Shown: in pieces, positions 50,884 through 59,908 of the stretch
Layout: each line of letters starts with the position of its first letter
Numbering within the stretch: position 1 is the stretch's first letter
Assembly (NCBI GenBank): GCA_016791265.1
Contig: JAEUMY010000007.1
Location: 124,001-188,000 of the forward strand
Direction: 5' to 3'
From: Betaproteobacteria bacterium
GTDB lineage: Bacteria > Pseudomonadota > Gammaproteobacteria > Burkholderiales > Usitatibacteraceae
DNA length: 64,000 nucleotides
The notes under the pieces: generated by a model
The model's input: the letters and a program-made list of their open reading frames with translations, nothing else
Told to the model about the DNA's origin: nothing
The model's database searches: none
Translations under genes and position numbers: made by a program

Positions 50884-52416
50884 TCAGGGCTCCCAGGCAA
50901 TCAGCAGATACAAATAGCCAAAGACCATGCACAGAAGGATCACCCCAATGGCGATGAGCACGCGCGTCTGGCGTTGCTGGGCGGCGACCAGGCGAAGGAT
51001 CGCCAGCTCCAGCTTGGCCGGTGCGTCGTCGTAGAGCGCACGATGCACCAGACGGGGAAGTTGTGGCAGCGTTCGCGCCCAGAGTGGCGCCTCGGCCTTC
51101 AGTTGCTTGACCAGACCGCTGAGCCCCATCTGCTCTTTCATCCAGCGCTCGAGGATGGGCTGGGCGACCGGGCGCAGGTCCAGATCGGGCGAGAGCTGGC
51201 GACCCAGTCCTTCGATTTGCAGCAGGGTCTTTTGCAACTGCACCAGCTGCGGCTGGATTTCCATCTTGAAACGGCGAGACACCTCGAACAGGCGCAGCAG
51301 CACGTTGCCGAAGTAGATGTCTTTCAGTGGCTTGTCAAAGATCGGCTCGCAGACGGCACGGATGGCGCTCTCGAACTCGTCCACCCGCGTGTCCTCGGGC
51401 ACCCAGCCTGCTTCAATATGGGCGATGGCGACGGCGCGATAGTCGCGCTGGAAGAAGGCCATGAAATTGCGCGCGAGGTAATTCTTGTCCGCATCGGACA
51501 GCGTGCCCATGATGCCGAAATCCACACCGGAGTAGATGCCGTCCTTCCTCACGAAAATGTTGCCGGGGTGCATGTCGGCGTGGAAGAAAGCGTCACGGAA
51601 GACCTGGGTGAAAAAAATCTCCACGCCGTCGCGCGACAGTCGGTCGGTGTCGATGTTGTACGCCTTCAATTGCGCGACATCGTTCACCGCGATGCCATCG
51701 ATGCGCTCCATCACCATCACTTCACGATGGCAGTAATCGAAGTGGACCTCGGGCACGTAAAGCAGCTTGCCGTCGATGAAGTTGCGGCGGAGCTGGCTCG
51801 CGTTGCTGGCCTCGCGCACGAGGTCCAGCTCGTCATGCAAGGTGTTGGCGAATTCGCGCACCACGGCGCGGGGGCGGAGGCGCTTGCCGTCCGGCAGCCA
51901 GGCTTCGACGAAATCGGCGACCACCTCTAGCAGTGCGATGTCCTTGGCGATGGTCTTGGCGATGCCCGGCCGCACGATTTTGACCGCCACCTCGCGCCCG
52001 GCTTCGCGGCCCGACTTCAGCGTGGCGAAATGCACCTGGGCAACGCTGGCGCTGGCGATGGGCTTCAGGTCGAACGCGCTGAACACGTCCTCGTAGGGCT
52101 TGCCATAGACGCGATTGAGAATGGCGACCACCTCTTCAGAGGGAAAAGGCGGCACCTGGTCAAGCAGCTTCGCCAACTCGTCAGCCAGATCGCCTGGCAC
52201 CAGATCGCGGCGGGTGGAGAGCAGCTGCCCGAACTTGATGAAGATGGGGCCGAGCGATTCCAGCGCCTTTCTCAGCCGCACGGCGCGGCCGTCGCTGAAC
52301 GAACGCCAGAAAAGCAACACGCGAAAGAGCGCCTTGGCGCTGCCTTCGGGCAGGAATTCGTCCAGACCATAACGGACGACCGTTGCGAATATTCGCAGGG
52401 AGCGGAAAAGGCGCAT
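50884..52416 (-). CDS. ubiB: Ubiquinone biosynthesis kinase-like protein UbiB
   Basis: This 510-residue ABC1/ADCK-type atypical kinase carries the family motifs: KFGQLLSTRRDLVP near residue 61, Ala-rich loop ASASVAQVHFA near 120, ERIDGIAVND, catalytic loop FHADMHPGNIFV near 290 and DFGIMGTL near 307. Two C-terminal membrane helices (VLIAIGVILLCMVFGYLYLL) anchor it. It supports ubiquinone synthesis, possibly by extracting lipid precursors. A palindrome copy encodes RIFA near the N-terminus (LRIFATVVRYGLDEF). The other ubi genes lie 4-6 kb downstream. Confidence 0.95.
   Translation of the reverse strand: MRLFRSLRIFATVVRYGLDEFLPEGSAKALFRVLLFWRSFSDGRAVRLRKALESLGPIFIKFGQLLSTRRDLVPGDLADELAKLLDQVPPFPSEEVVAILNRVYGKPYEDVFSAFDLKPIASASVAQVHFATLKSGREAGREVAVKIVRPGIAKTIAKDIALLEVVADFVEAWLPDGKRLRPRAVVREFANTLHDELDLVREASNASQLRRNFIDGKLLYVPEVHFDYCHREVMVMERIDGIAVNDVAQLKAYNIDTDRLSRDGVEIFFTQVFRDAFFHADMHPGNIFVRKDGIYSGVDFGIMGTLSDADKNYLARNFMAFFQRDYRAVAIAHIEAGWVPEDTRVDEFESAIRAVCEPIFDKPLKDIYFGNVLLRLFEVSRRFKMEIQPQLVQLQKTLLQIEGLGRQLSPDLDLRPVAQPILERWMKEQMGLSGLVKQLKAEAPLWARTLPQLPRLVHRALYDDAPAKLELAILRLVAAQQRQTRVLIAIGVILLCMVFGYLYLLIAWEP
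52385..52396. repeat. GCGAATATTCGC palindrome at the start of ubiB
   Basis: Perfect copy with T/A flanks, read as Arg-Ile-Phe-Ala at residues 8-11. Confidence 0.95.
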
Positions 52417-52582
52417 CGGGTGGTCGCGGGGCGGAGAAAGATTGAAGGGGCAGCCGCGATTCTAGCAGCGGCACTTCTCCTGACCCGTCACCCCGGCAGG
52501 TTCACGCAACCCGCTGGAACCCAGATTCGCTCATTTACGCTCTATGACAACGCCCTGAGCCCCGCCCTACGCCGGGGCGGCT

Positions 52583-52608
52583 GGATATCGCGAGTATTCG
52601 CGATATCC
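52583..52608 (-). terminator. Perfect hairpin after the TonB receptor gene, related to the palindrome
   Basis: GGATATCGCGA and TCGCGATATCC are exact reverse complements around GTAT. The centre, GCGAGTATTCGC, is one base from the GCGAATATTCGC palindrome. It starts 17 bp past the receptor stop but has no U-run, so a terminator role is uncertain. Confidence 0.55.
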
Positions 52609-52624
52609 CGAGTTCAACGAGGTT

Positions 52625-54826
52625 TCAGAACTTCATTTCCAGATTCGCCCGCACATGCATGCCCGACGGGAACACCTGAATCTGGTTCAGCGATCCGGCC
52701 GCGTCGACATAGCGCGAACTGTTGATGTTGTCCTGCCGCAGCACGTTGGCGAGCGTCAGCCGAAAGCTGTTCTGCTTGGTGAACTTCCACAACAGATACA
52801 CATCCATCTCGCGCCTGACCGACTGGTAGCGGAATTGCGTGTCCGACAGGCGCACTTCTCCGCCAGTCTTGAAGCTGTATGAACCGCCCGCGACGACCTC
52901 GCCGCTTTTCATCCGGTAATCCAGCCCGACGGTGGCGGAGAACGGTGTCTGCTGATCCAGCCGGTTGTTGGGGCCGGGGACGCTTTCCACACGCGACCAG
53001 TTGCGCGACAGATTCAGCCGCACATCCATCGGCGGCGCCGACTTCCACACCGTTTGCACCGGGAACTTGGTCTCGAACTCCAGGCTCTTCGTGTTGGCCG
53101 TGCCGTCGTTGATGGGCAGCGCGACCCAGCGGCCATTGAGGAAGAGGACTTCACGTCGAGTGTAGTCGGTGATGCGCCGGATGGAACCGGCGAGGCTCAG
53201 CATCGCGCCCTGCGCCCAGAAGTGTTCATAGGCCACGTCGATGCCGGTGGCGAGCTCGGGCTTCAAGTCCGGATTACCCTGCCGGTCCGGCTCGGTGGGG
53301 CCGTTGTTGGTGGAGGTGAAGCGGCGCGGCACGATCTGCTCGGTCTGCGGCGCCTTGTAGGTTCGGGTCAGGGCGAAGCGCAATTGGCGACCTGACTTGT
53401 CGGGAAACTTCCACAGTGTCTGGAAGATGGGGCTGGCGACACTGGAACGGTTGCCCGTGGTCGCGAAGGTATTGCCTGAGGTCTGTGTATCCACCCGCTC
53501 CCAGCGCAATCCGGCATAGATTGACCAGAGAGCGGTGACATTCCACTCATCTTGCGCGAACAGTGCGATGCGCCTCACCGTGGCGTCAAAATCCTCGTAG
53601 CTCACCACCGGCAGCACGCCCGGCAGCGGCCGGTCACGTTGGTCACGGATCTCGTTGCGCTCGTTGATGGCGCCGTCCCAGCCAAAAACAAGGGCGTGAC
53701 CATCCACTGCCATGGAGTTGTATTTGCCGGTGAAGGTGACGCCCCTGTCCTTGGAATCCGACACGACGAGGCTGTCCAGATTCTGCGCACCTGCCTGGTT
53801 GAAACCGATCTGGCTGAAATCCGACTCGCGGGAAAAGAAGTTGACGCCCAGCTTGGTGTCGAGCTTTCCGCCCGCCTGGAATTTGCGCACCCAGTGCAGC
53901 TCGCTTCGCCCAATCCACTGTTCGCCCTCGTTGCGAGTCATGCTCACCGGATAGAGCAGCGGCGTGCCGAAAAACTCCACGTGGCGGCGCTCGCCGTTGT
54001 TGATGTTGCGATGGGTATTGAAGAAGGTCTGCCAGGACAAGGTGTCATTGGCGGAAATCGTCCAATTGACGCGCGGTGAGAAGCCCGCGCCGCGCGTGCT
54101 GCCTTTGTTGTTGGCGGCCAGCGTGCGATACAGATTCACATTGCCCGCCGCGTCCGTGCCGATGTCCTCGCCCACGGGCTTGTTGTCGTAGCGGGCGTGG
54201 AATATGAAGCCGTTCAATGACCAAGAGAATTTGTCCTCGCGGTCCGAGATGGTGAAGTTGGCGTTGGGCGCGAAGTAGTCATGGCCGCTGGCGATGCCGG
54301 CCTTCAACTCGCGCTGGGCAACCGACACTTTTTGCTTCAACACGATGTTGATGGTGCCCGCCACGGACTGAGTGCTGAACTCCGCCGTCGCGGCGCGCAG
54401 CACTTCGATACGCTCGACTTGCGAAGGCGACAACGCATCCAGCGTGAAGCCGGGCGGCGCGCGTTCGCCGTTGATGAGGATCTGCGTATAGCCAGCCCCC
54501 AACCCGCGCATGCGCACCTCCGTGCCGCTCACGGTCACGCCGGGCAGACGGCGCATCACGTCGAAGAGCTGGGTGTCGCCATACTTGGTGATCTCTTCGC
54601 TGGTCACCACGATCTTGGTTGCGGTGTCGTCGCGGCGCGTGCTGTCCGTCGAATTCGGCGCAGTCACTTCGATGGTTTCCTTCTTCGGTGGCGCCGGAGG
54701 CGGCGTGTTGGCAGCCTGCCGCGCATGGGTCTCGGCCCACGGTGCGAGTGTGCCGATCAATGCCAGGGTGATAACGGCGCCGGAGCGACAAAGCTGGCGA
54801 AGGCGATGAAGCAAAATGGGAAACAT
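52625..54826 (-). CDS. TonB-dependent outer membrane receptor
   Basis: From ATG 54824-54826 the protein has 733 residues: signal peptide (MFPILLHRLRQLCRSGAVIT...THARQ), then a TonB-box/plug region with IVVTSEEITKYGDTQLFDVM near residue 70. RLPGVTVSGTEVRMRGLGAG and AEFSTQSVAGTINIVLKQK complete the plug. The remaining 500 residues alternate as a 22-strand barrel and end in the aromatic EMKF. Ligand may be a siderophore, cobalamin or carbohydrate; plug alone does not tell. The gene is isolated, with no TonB or transporter gene nearby. Confidence 0.92.
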   Translation of the reverse strand: MFPILLHRLRQLCRSGAVITLALIGTLAPWAETHARQAANTPPPAPPKKETIEVTAPNSTDSTRRDDTATKIVVTSEEITKYGDTQLFDVMRRLPGVTVSGTEVRMRGLGAGYTQILINGERAPPGFTLDALSPSQVERIEVLRAATAEFSTQSVAGTINIVLKQKVSVAQRELKAGIASGHDYFAPNANFTISDREDKFSWSLNGFIFHARYDNKPVGEDIGTDAAGNVNLYRTLAANNKGSTRGAGFSPRVNWTISANDTLSWQTFFNTHRNINNGERRHVEFFGTPLLYPVSMTRNEGEQWIGRSELHWVRKFQAGGKLDTKLGVNFFSRESDFSQIGFNQAGAQNLDSLVVSDSKDRGVTFTGKYNSMAVDGHALVFGWDGAINERNEIRDQRDRPLPGVLPVVSYEDFDATVRRIALFAQDEWNVTALWSIYAGLRWERVDTQTSGNTFATTGNRSSVASPIFQTLWKFPDKSGRQLRFALTRTYKAPQTEQIVPRRFTSTNNGPTEPDRQGNPDLKPELATGIDVAYEHFWAQGAMLSLAGSIRRITDYTRREVLFLNGRWVALPINDGTANTKSLEFETKFPVQTVWKSAPPMDVRLNLSRNWSRVESVPGPNNRLDQQTPFSATVGLDYRMKSGEVVAGGSYSFKTGGEVRLSDTQFRYQSVRREMDVYLLWKFTKQNSFRLTLANVLRQDNINSSRYVDAAGSLNQIQVFPSGMHVRANLEMKF

Positions 54827-55055
54827 GCGGGATCGTCCTGAGTGACCTTGCGGGCAGCCTGCCGCACCAGGGGCATGCAGGACATTGCCAAGGAATGACC
54901 CTTGGGTTCCCGGCAATTTGTCACCATTCGCGCCGCTCTGCGCCTGCTCGGACGAGCGTCAATGCCATGCACGCCTTGGATGCCGCCTTGCGCGGCATCG
55001 CATGTGCCGGTCAGTGCCGAATTGCCACCGGCCTTGTCGATGCTGCAACCGACGG

Positions 55056-55595
55056 TCAGGCCTTCAGTCGATCAATGAACTGCTTTCTGAATTTCGCCAC
55101 CTTGGGTGCGACGACAAAACTGCAATAGGGATTGCGGTCACCGGCGCGGGCGAAATACTCCTGGTGATAATCCTCGGCGATGTAGAACGTCGAGGCCGGA
55201 GCGACTTCGGTGACGATGGGGTCATTCCAGATTTTTGCGCCGCCCAAATCGCGAATGACCGCTTCGGCGTCGGCTTTCTGCTCGGGCGAGTGATAGAAGA
55301 TGGCCGAGCGGTACTGCGTACCCATGTCATTGCCCTGCCGATTCAATGTTGTGGGATCGTGAATGACGAAGAACACTTCCAGCAGATCGCGGAATCCGAC
55401 CACGCTGTCATCGAAGGTGAGGCGAATGACTTCCGCATGGCCGGTGTTGCCGGTGCAGATGTCCTCATAGGTCGGATTGAGGGTCTTGCCGCCCATATAG
55501 CCGGACTCGACCGACTCGACCCCTTTCAACTGGTCGAACACGGCCTCGATGCACCAGAAGCAGCCGCCGGCGAGAGTTGCGATTTGGGTGGACAT
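55056..55595 (-). CDS. msrA: Peptide methionine sulfoxide reductase MsrA
   Basis: This 179-residue enzyme repairs Met-S-sulfoxide. The active-site motif GCFWCIE has catalytic Cys12 (start MSTQIATLAGGCFWC). YEDICTGNTGHAEVIRLTFD and GTQYRSAIFYHSPEQK follow, with YHQEYFAR near 150. A resolving Cys is in NPYCSFVVAP. An upstream extension of the frame is rejected as it lacks family sequence. Confidence 0.95.
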   Translation of the reverse strand: MSTQIATLAGGCFWCIEAVFDQLKGVESVESGYMGGKTLNPTYEDICTGNTGHAEVIRLTFDDSVVGFRDLLEVFFVIHDPTTLNRQGNDMGTQYRSAIFYHSPEQKADAEAVIRDLGGAKIWNDPIVTEVAPASTFYIAEDYHQEYFARAGDRNPYCSFVVAPKVAKFRKQFIDRLKA

Positions 55596-55653
55596 GTTGG
55601 CCTTCCGTTTTGCGGTGGTGGGGACGGAGTGCGTCGGCAGGCGATGGCGAAAC

Positions 55654-56655
55654 TTACGCCGAGTGATAAGACGCCACTCGCTCCACTTCGTTCTTCGAGC
55701 CCAGCACCACAGCCACACGCTGATGCAGCTCGGTGGGTTGCAGATCAAGAATGCGTTCGCGCCCGGTGGACGCCGCGCCGCCCGCCTGCTCGACGATGAA
55801 GGCCATGGGATTGGCCTCGTACATCAGCCGCAGACGGCCCGGCTTCTTCGGGTCCTTGAGATCGCGCGGATACATGAAAATGCCGCCGCGCTGAAGTATG
55901 CGATACACGTCGGCCACCATGCTGGCGACCCAGCGCATGTTGAAATCCTTGCCGCGCACGCCCGTCTTGCCAGCCAGCAGTTCATCGACGTAGCGTTTCA
56001 CGGGCGGCTCCCAGAAGCGCATGTTGGACATGTTGATGGCGAATTCCTGCGTGTCCTCGGGAATGCGAATATTCGCTTGGGTCAGCACGAACGATCCCAT
56101 CTCGCGATCCAGCGTGAACGCATGCACGCCGTTGCCCAGCGTCAGCACCAGCACGGTCGATGGCCCGAATACGGCGAAGCCGGCGCACACCTGCTTCGTG
56201 CCGGGTTGCAGGAAGTCTTTCTCCGTCGGCAGGGACACGCCGTCGGGGCAGCGCAGCACCGAGAAAATCGTGCCCACGGACACGTTCACGTCGATGTTGG
56301 ACGACCCATCCAGCGGATCGAACAGGAGCAGGAATTCGCCCTTGGGATAGCGGTGGGGAATGGCGTGTGGATCGTCCATCTCCTCGGACGCCATGGCGGC
56401 GAGATGACCACCCCACTCATTGGCTTCGAGCAGGATTTCGTTGGCGATCACGTCGAGTTTTTTCTGCGCCTCGCCCTGCACATTGCCCGTTCCCGCCTCG
56501 CCCAGGACACCCGCCAACGCGCCTTTGCCCACGTTGACGCTGATGGCCTTGATGGCGCGCGCGACGACTTCAACGAGAAGTCGGAGGTCGCTCGATACAG
56601 CTTGCGTCTGATATTGCTGGTCGATGAGGAAGCGGGTGAGCGTGATGCCGGGCAT
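55654..56655 (-). CDS. fbp: Fructose-1,6-bisphosphatase class 1
   Basis: This 333-residue enzyme of gluconeogenesis and possibly the Calvin cycle has the metal-binding [20 protein letters not shown] near residue 115. [10 protein letters not shown] near 91, [20 protein letters not shown] and [15 protein letters not shown] holding sugar-phosphate ligands follow. A palindrome copy falls in [16 protein letters not shown], where relatives have IRIPED at the same place, so the substitution is small. Confidence 0.96.
   Translation of the reverse strand: MPGITLTRFLIDQQYQTQAVSSDLRLLVEVVARAIKAISVNVGKGALAGVLGEAGTGNVQGEAQKKLDVIANEILLEANEWGGHLAAMASEEMDDPHAIPHRYPKGEFLLLFDPLDGSSNIDVNVSVGTIFSVLRCPDGVSLPTEKDFLQPGTKQVCAGFAVFGPSTVLVLTLGNGVHAFTLDREMGSFVLTQANIRIPEDTQEFAINMSNMRFWEPPVKRYVDELLAGKTGVRGKDFNMRWVASMVADVYRILQRGGIFMYPRDLKDPKKPGRLRLMYEANPMAFIVEQAGGAASTGRERILDLQPTELHQRVAVVLGSKNEVERVASYHSA
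56065..56076. repeat. GCGAATATTCGC palindrome in fbp
   Basis: Perfect copy, read as Ala-Asn-Ile-Arg. Confidence 0.95.
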
Positions 56656-56667
56656 GGGTGTTCTCGT

Positions 56668-57282
56668 TCAGTTTTTGGATTCTTGCAGCAGGCGGATGCG
56701 CGCTTCGAGGCGCGCCACATCATCGCGCAATGTTTCCACATCACGTCCGAACCGCTCCACATCGCGTCGCGGGACGAGCGCGGGCCGTTCCTCGGTCAGG
56801 TACTCGCGAATATTCGCACCCATGCGTTCCCGCGCTTCCTGCTGCCAACCGGCCAAGTCTTTCAACGCGCCCACGACGCGGTGCGCGACAATGTCCGCCG
56901 CCACGCCATCGCCCAGCGCCTTGCCGATGTCAGCCTCCACGTCCCACTTGAGGTGGCGCGACAGAAAACGGATGTCCGCGCCCAGCGCCGTGTCGCCGGT
57001 GAACGCGATGTCGCGTTCGGCGGATTCGTCGCGCCGCGCCAGACGCGGCAACAGTGCGGGCGGAACGCGGACCTCCAAATCGACCGGCGCCATGCGCGAA
57101 GCCACTTCCACCGCGCCATCCGCCGTCACCGCGAGCGCCAAATCAAACGGCCCCGATTGGAAGCGCGCCACTTTGCCCGCGTGCGGCACGAGGCGCGCCC
57201 GGGCATCCGGATAGTCGGCGAGGATGCGGTTGATCCAGCGCGCCCAAGGGCTTTGCAGGACCTGATCCAGCGTGGCGTTCAC
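56668..57282 (-). CDS. ubiJ: Ubiquinone biosynthesis accessory protein UbiJ (SCP2 domain)
   Basis: The 204-residue protein has the SCP2-like lipid-binding domain at about 10-110 (VARFQSGPFDLALAVTADGA, DIAFTGDTALGADIRFLSRH). The C-terminal coiled-coil is ERFGRDVETLRDDVARLEAR. UbiJ scaffolds the hydroxylase complex of ubiquinone synthesis. The gene is normally between ubiE and ubiB. Here ubiE is upstream on the same strand, but ubiB is 4 kb further on. A palindrome copy encodes GANIREYLTEE before the coiled-coil. Confidence 0.85.
   Translation of the reverse strand: MNATLDQVLQSPWARWINRILADYPDARARLVPHAGKVARFQSGPFDLALAVTADGAVEVASRMAPVDLEVRVPPALLPRLARRDESAERDIAFTGDTALGADIRFLSRHLKWDVEADIGKALGDGVAADIVAHRVVGALKDLAGWQQEARERMGANIREYLTEERPALVPRRDVERFGRDVETLRDDVARLEARIRLLQESKN
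56806..56817. repeat. GCGAATATTCGC palindrome in ubiJ
   Basis: Perfect copy, read as Ala-Asn-Ile-Arg in a helical linker. Confidence 0.95.
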
Positions 57283-57291
57283 TGCGGGCGC

Positions 57292-57678
57292 TTACTTGAC
57301 GACCTTGGCCGACCAGGTGAGATCGATGTCTTCCGAAGTCTTGTTTTCCCACATGAGGCAATAGTCTTCCTTGGCTTTGGTCGGCTGGAAGCGGTCAGCC
57401 TCGCCTGTGGTCTTGTTGCGCTTCACCGGGTAATAGACCGAGTCGCCGACATGGAAGTGAATATTGAAGTTGACCGGCTTGGTCGTGGTGAACTGGTACT
57501 CGAGCTTCTGCGCAGAGGTCACGGCCAGGCACTTCTCGAACATCTTGCCCGCCTTGATGACGGTGGGCTTGGCTTCCGCCTTCGCATCCGCCGGCTTTTG
57601 CGCCAGCACGGGAAGCGCCGCGCACAGCAACGTCCCGATCAACGCGCCCCAAAACCCGAATCCCGATTCCCGACTCAT
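57292..57678 (-). CDS. Periplasmic protein of unknown function coupled to ubiE
   Basis: The 128-residue frame has a signal peptide ([19 protein letters not shown]). A beta-rich body follows with [20 protein letters not shown] and two Cys ([17 protein letters not shown]) that could form a disulfide. Its ATG overlaps the ubiE stop. The [14 protein letters not shown] region is a fingerprint I do not link to a named family. Position suggests co-expression with ubiE and ubiJ, not a proven role in ubiquinone synthesis. Confidence 0.72.
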   Translation of the reverse strand: MSRESGFGFWGALIGTLLCAALPVLAQKPADAKAEAKPTVIKAGKMFEKCLAVTSAQKLEYQFTTTKPVNFNIHFHVGDSVYYPVKRNKTTGEADRFQPTKAKEDYCLMWENKTSEDIDLTWSAKVVK

Positions 57679-58409
57679 AGCTTCACTCCCCGATGCACGG
57701 CCACGACGCCCGCGGCCAGGTTGAAATACTCGACGCGCGCGAGTCCCGCCGTCTCCATCATGCCCTTGAGCGTTTCCTGATCGGGATGCATGCGAATGGA
57801 CTCGGCGAGGTAGCGATAGCTGTCCTCGTCTTTCGCGACCCACTTGCCGAGCTTGGGCAACACGCTGAACGAATACAGGTCATACGCCTTTTCCAGCGGC
57901 GCCGCGACCTTGGAAAACTCCAGCACGATGAGCTTGCCGCCCGGCTTCAGCACGCGCGCCATTTCTGCGAGCGCCACGTCCTTGTGCGTCATGTTGCGCA
58001 GGCCGAAGGCGACGGTGACGAGATCGAAACGGCCGGACGGAAAGGGCAACTTCTCCGCATCGCACTGCGCCAGCGGCAGCATCAGCCCAGCGTTCAGCAG
58101 CCGATCCCGGCCCACACCCAGCATGGCCGCGTTGATGTCGGTCTGCCACACCTCGCCCGCAGGCCCGGCCAGCTTGCCGAATTCGCGCGCGAGATCGCCT
58201 GAGCCTGACGCCACATCCAGCACCTTTTGACCGGGACGCACAGCAGCGAGGTTGATCGTGAAATGCTTCCAGAGTCGATGCAGACCGCCAGACATCAGGT
58301 CGTTCATGATGTCGTAGCTGGGCGCCACGGAACGGAACACCTCGCGGACCTTGTCCGCCTTGGTGTCCTCCGGTACGGCCTGGTAGCCGAAGTGGGTGGT
58401 CTGGGTCAC
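57675..58409 (-). CDS. ubiE: Ubiquinone/menaquinone methyltransferase UbiE
   Basis: This 244-residue class I methyltransferase carries out the C-methylation of the quinone ring. [20 protein letters not shown] near residues 21-40, [15 protein letters not shown] near 65 (SAM motif I), [20 protein letters not shown] near 120 and the C-terminal [17 protein letters not shown] are family hallmarks. It follows the DUF971 gene and a small membrane gene and precedes the ubiJ region, in a probable operon. Confidence 0.96.
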   Translation of the reverse strand: MTQTTHFGYQAVPEDTKADKVREVFRSVAPSYDIMNDLMSGGLHRLWKHFTINLAAVRPGQKVLDVASGSGDLAREFGKLAGPAGEVWQTDINAAMLGVGRDRLLNAGLMLPLAQCDAEKLPFPSGRFDLVTVAFGLRNMTHKDVALAEMARVLKPGGKLIVLEFSKVAAPLEKAYDLYSFSVLPKLGKWVAKDEDSYRYLAESIRMHPDQETLKGMMETAGLARVEYFNLAAGVVAVHRGVKL

Positions 58410-58413
58410 AGGT

Positions 58414-58608
58414 TCAACTCAATTCCTCAGGTAGTGAGCGCGGCTGCTCAATGAGTTTGAGCAGGGCCAACGCTTCGAAGGCCGCTCCTGTGATCAGCAA
58501 AGCGGCCAGCCAACCACCACTGGCTGCGACGAAGCCGGACATGTAAAAAACCAAAGCGATCATGAAGCAGACGCCTGCACTCAGGTGAAACACGGTCTTT
58601 TGGCTCAT
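58414..58608 (-). CDS. Small two-helix membrane protein
   Basis: GAGGAGA before the ATG at 58606-58608 supports this 64-residue frame. Two hydrophobic helices span about residues 8-28 ([19 protein letters not shown]) and 32-52 ([18 protein letters not shown]). It is 4 bp upstream of the ubiE gene and co-oriented. Function is unknown. Confidence 0.65.
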   Translation of the reverse strand: MSQKTVFHLSAGVCFMIALVFYMSGFVAASGGWLAALLITGAAFEALALLKLIEQPRSLPEELS

Positions 58609-58685
58609 GAGACTCTCCTCGGAGGGACGGGGTGGATGCTGCTGTGACGCAAGGATGATGGCGCGCGATCCAATCTGCGGCAACC

Positions 58686-59042
58686 TCAATGCGACGAACG
58701 ACTGGCGCCTGCCGCATCCAGCCGCTTCAGGTAAGAGGTCCAGTTGGCCTCCTGCTTCGTACCCAGTTCGTAAAGATAGTCCCAGGAGTAGATGCCGGTG
58801 TCATGCCCGTCCGAAAACACGAATTTGACCGCGTAGGCGCCCACCGGCTCGATGGCTTTGATTTCCACGTTTTCCTTGCCGGTCTGCAGGACTTCCTGGC
58901 CTGGACCGTGGCCGCGCACCTCGGCGGAGGGAGAGAACACCCGCAAATATTCGCAGGTGAACTGAAAGGTGCGGCCGTTCTCGTAGCTCACCTCCAGCAT
59001 GCGGGAGGCCTGATGGAGCTTGATTTCCGTGGGGGTGGGCAT
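58686..59042 (-). CDS. DUF971 domain protein
   Basis: This 118-residue protein has the DUF971 pattern: LEVSYENGRTFQFTCEYLRV near residues 17-36, EIKAIEPVGAYAVKFVFSDG near 60, and HDTGIYSWDYLYELG. DUF971 is the N-terminal part of gamma-butyrobetaine hydroxylase-like proteins and also occurs in Fe-S cluster and ubiquinone contexts. It is commonly found upstream of ubiE in betaproteobacteria, as here. A one-mismatch palindrome lies in the CEYLRVF codons. Confidence 0.88.
   Translation of the reverse strand: MPTPTEIKLHQASRMLEVSYENGRTFQFTCEYLRVFSPSAEVRGHGPGQEVLQTGKENVEIKAIEPVGAYAVKFVFSDGHDTGIYSWDYLYELGTKQEANWTSYLKRLDAAGASRSSH
58943..58954. repeat. One-mismatch palindrome in the DUF971 gene
   Basis: GCAAATATTCGC; here the reading frame is the third one (Cys-Glu-Tyr), which no perfect copy inside a gene uses. 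Confidence 0.5.
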
Positions 59043-59206
59043 GGGCGATGGCGGCAGGGGAAGGTCGGGAACTCGGCAATGCCGAGATTATCGCGCATGT
59101 ACGCCCGCCAGAACGGGCGGATCGAATTTGACAGCCCGTAACAAAAGTGTCATCACTGAAATGTAATCTTCACGGGCTGACAAAGTTGACGACAGAGAGT
59201 GCCAAG

Positions 59207-59893
59207 ATGGCCCCCAAGATACTGGTGGTGGAAGACGAACCCGCCATTCATGAACTGATTTCGCTCAATCTGGAAATGGCGGGCTACCGCGTCATCGGCG
59301 CGGACAGCGCCGAACAGGCGAGCACGCTTATCCAGAATGAACTTCCCGATCTCGCGCTCCTCGACTGGATGCTGCCAGGCGCCTCCGGCGTCGATCTGGC
59401 GCGCAAGCTCAGGAACGAGACCCGCACCAAAGAGCTCCCCATCATCATGCTCACCGCGCGTGGCGAAGAGGAGGACAAGCTGCGCGGATTGGAAACGGGC
59501 GCGGATGACTACATCACCAAACCGTTCTCCGTGCGCGAGCTGGAAGCGCGCATCAAAGCGGTGCTCCGCCGCCGCGCGCCCGAGATGACGGCCGATCCCA
59601 TCGAGTATCACGGCCTGCGCCTCGATCCCGGCACCCATCGCGTGACCGGGCACAGCAAGGGCCTTCAGATGGGGCCAACGGAATTTCGCTTGCTGCACTT
59701 CTTCCTCACCCACCTCGAACGTGTCTATACCCGCACCCAGTTGCTCGACTTCGTGTGGGGCGATCATGTGTTCATCGAGGAACGCACGGTCGATGTCCAT
59801 ATCCGCCGGCTGCGGTCCGCGCTGGAGCCGTCCGGCCACGACAAGCTGGTGCAAACGGTGCGCGGCAGCGGGTATCGGTTCGCGAAGGACTGA
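59207..59893 (+). CDS. phoB: Phosphate regulon response regulator PhoB
   Basis: The start MAPKILVVEDEPAIHELISL is chosen over a 20-codon extension. The 228-residue OmpR-type regulator has phospho-acceptor Asp53 in LALLDWMLPGASG, Lys near 105 in DYITKPFSVRE and a winged-helix domain at about 130-228. RTQLLDFVWGDHVFIEERTV and DVHIRRLRSALEP show the recognition helix. PhoB activates phosphate-starvation genes. phoR follows 194 bp later. A TGTCAT...TGTAAT pair lies upstream, but its spacing does not match a canonical Pho box. Confidence 0.93.
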   Translation: MAPKILVVEDEPAIHELISLNLEMAGYRVIGADSAEQASTLIQNELPDLALLDWMLPGASGVDLARKLRNETRTKELPIIMLTARGEEEDKLRGLETGADDYITKPFSVRELEARIKAVLRRRAPEMTADPIEYHGLRLDPGTHRVTGHSKGLQMGPTEFRLLHFFLTHLERVYTRTQLLDFVWGDHVFIEERTVDVHIRRLRSALEPSGHDKLVQTVRGSGYRFAKD

Positions 59894-59908
59894 AGTCTCC
59901 CTGCGGTT

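Noticed and set aside
55549..57780. A 743-codon plus-strand frame over msrA, fbp and ubiJ
   Set aside because: It spans three recognised minus-strand genes and shows no domain; a composition shadow.
59147..59206. A Pho box upstream of phoB
   Set aside because: TGTCAT and TGTAAT are present but 14 bp apart rather than 11, so I did not list it as an operator.
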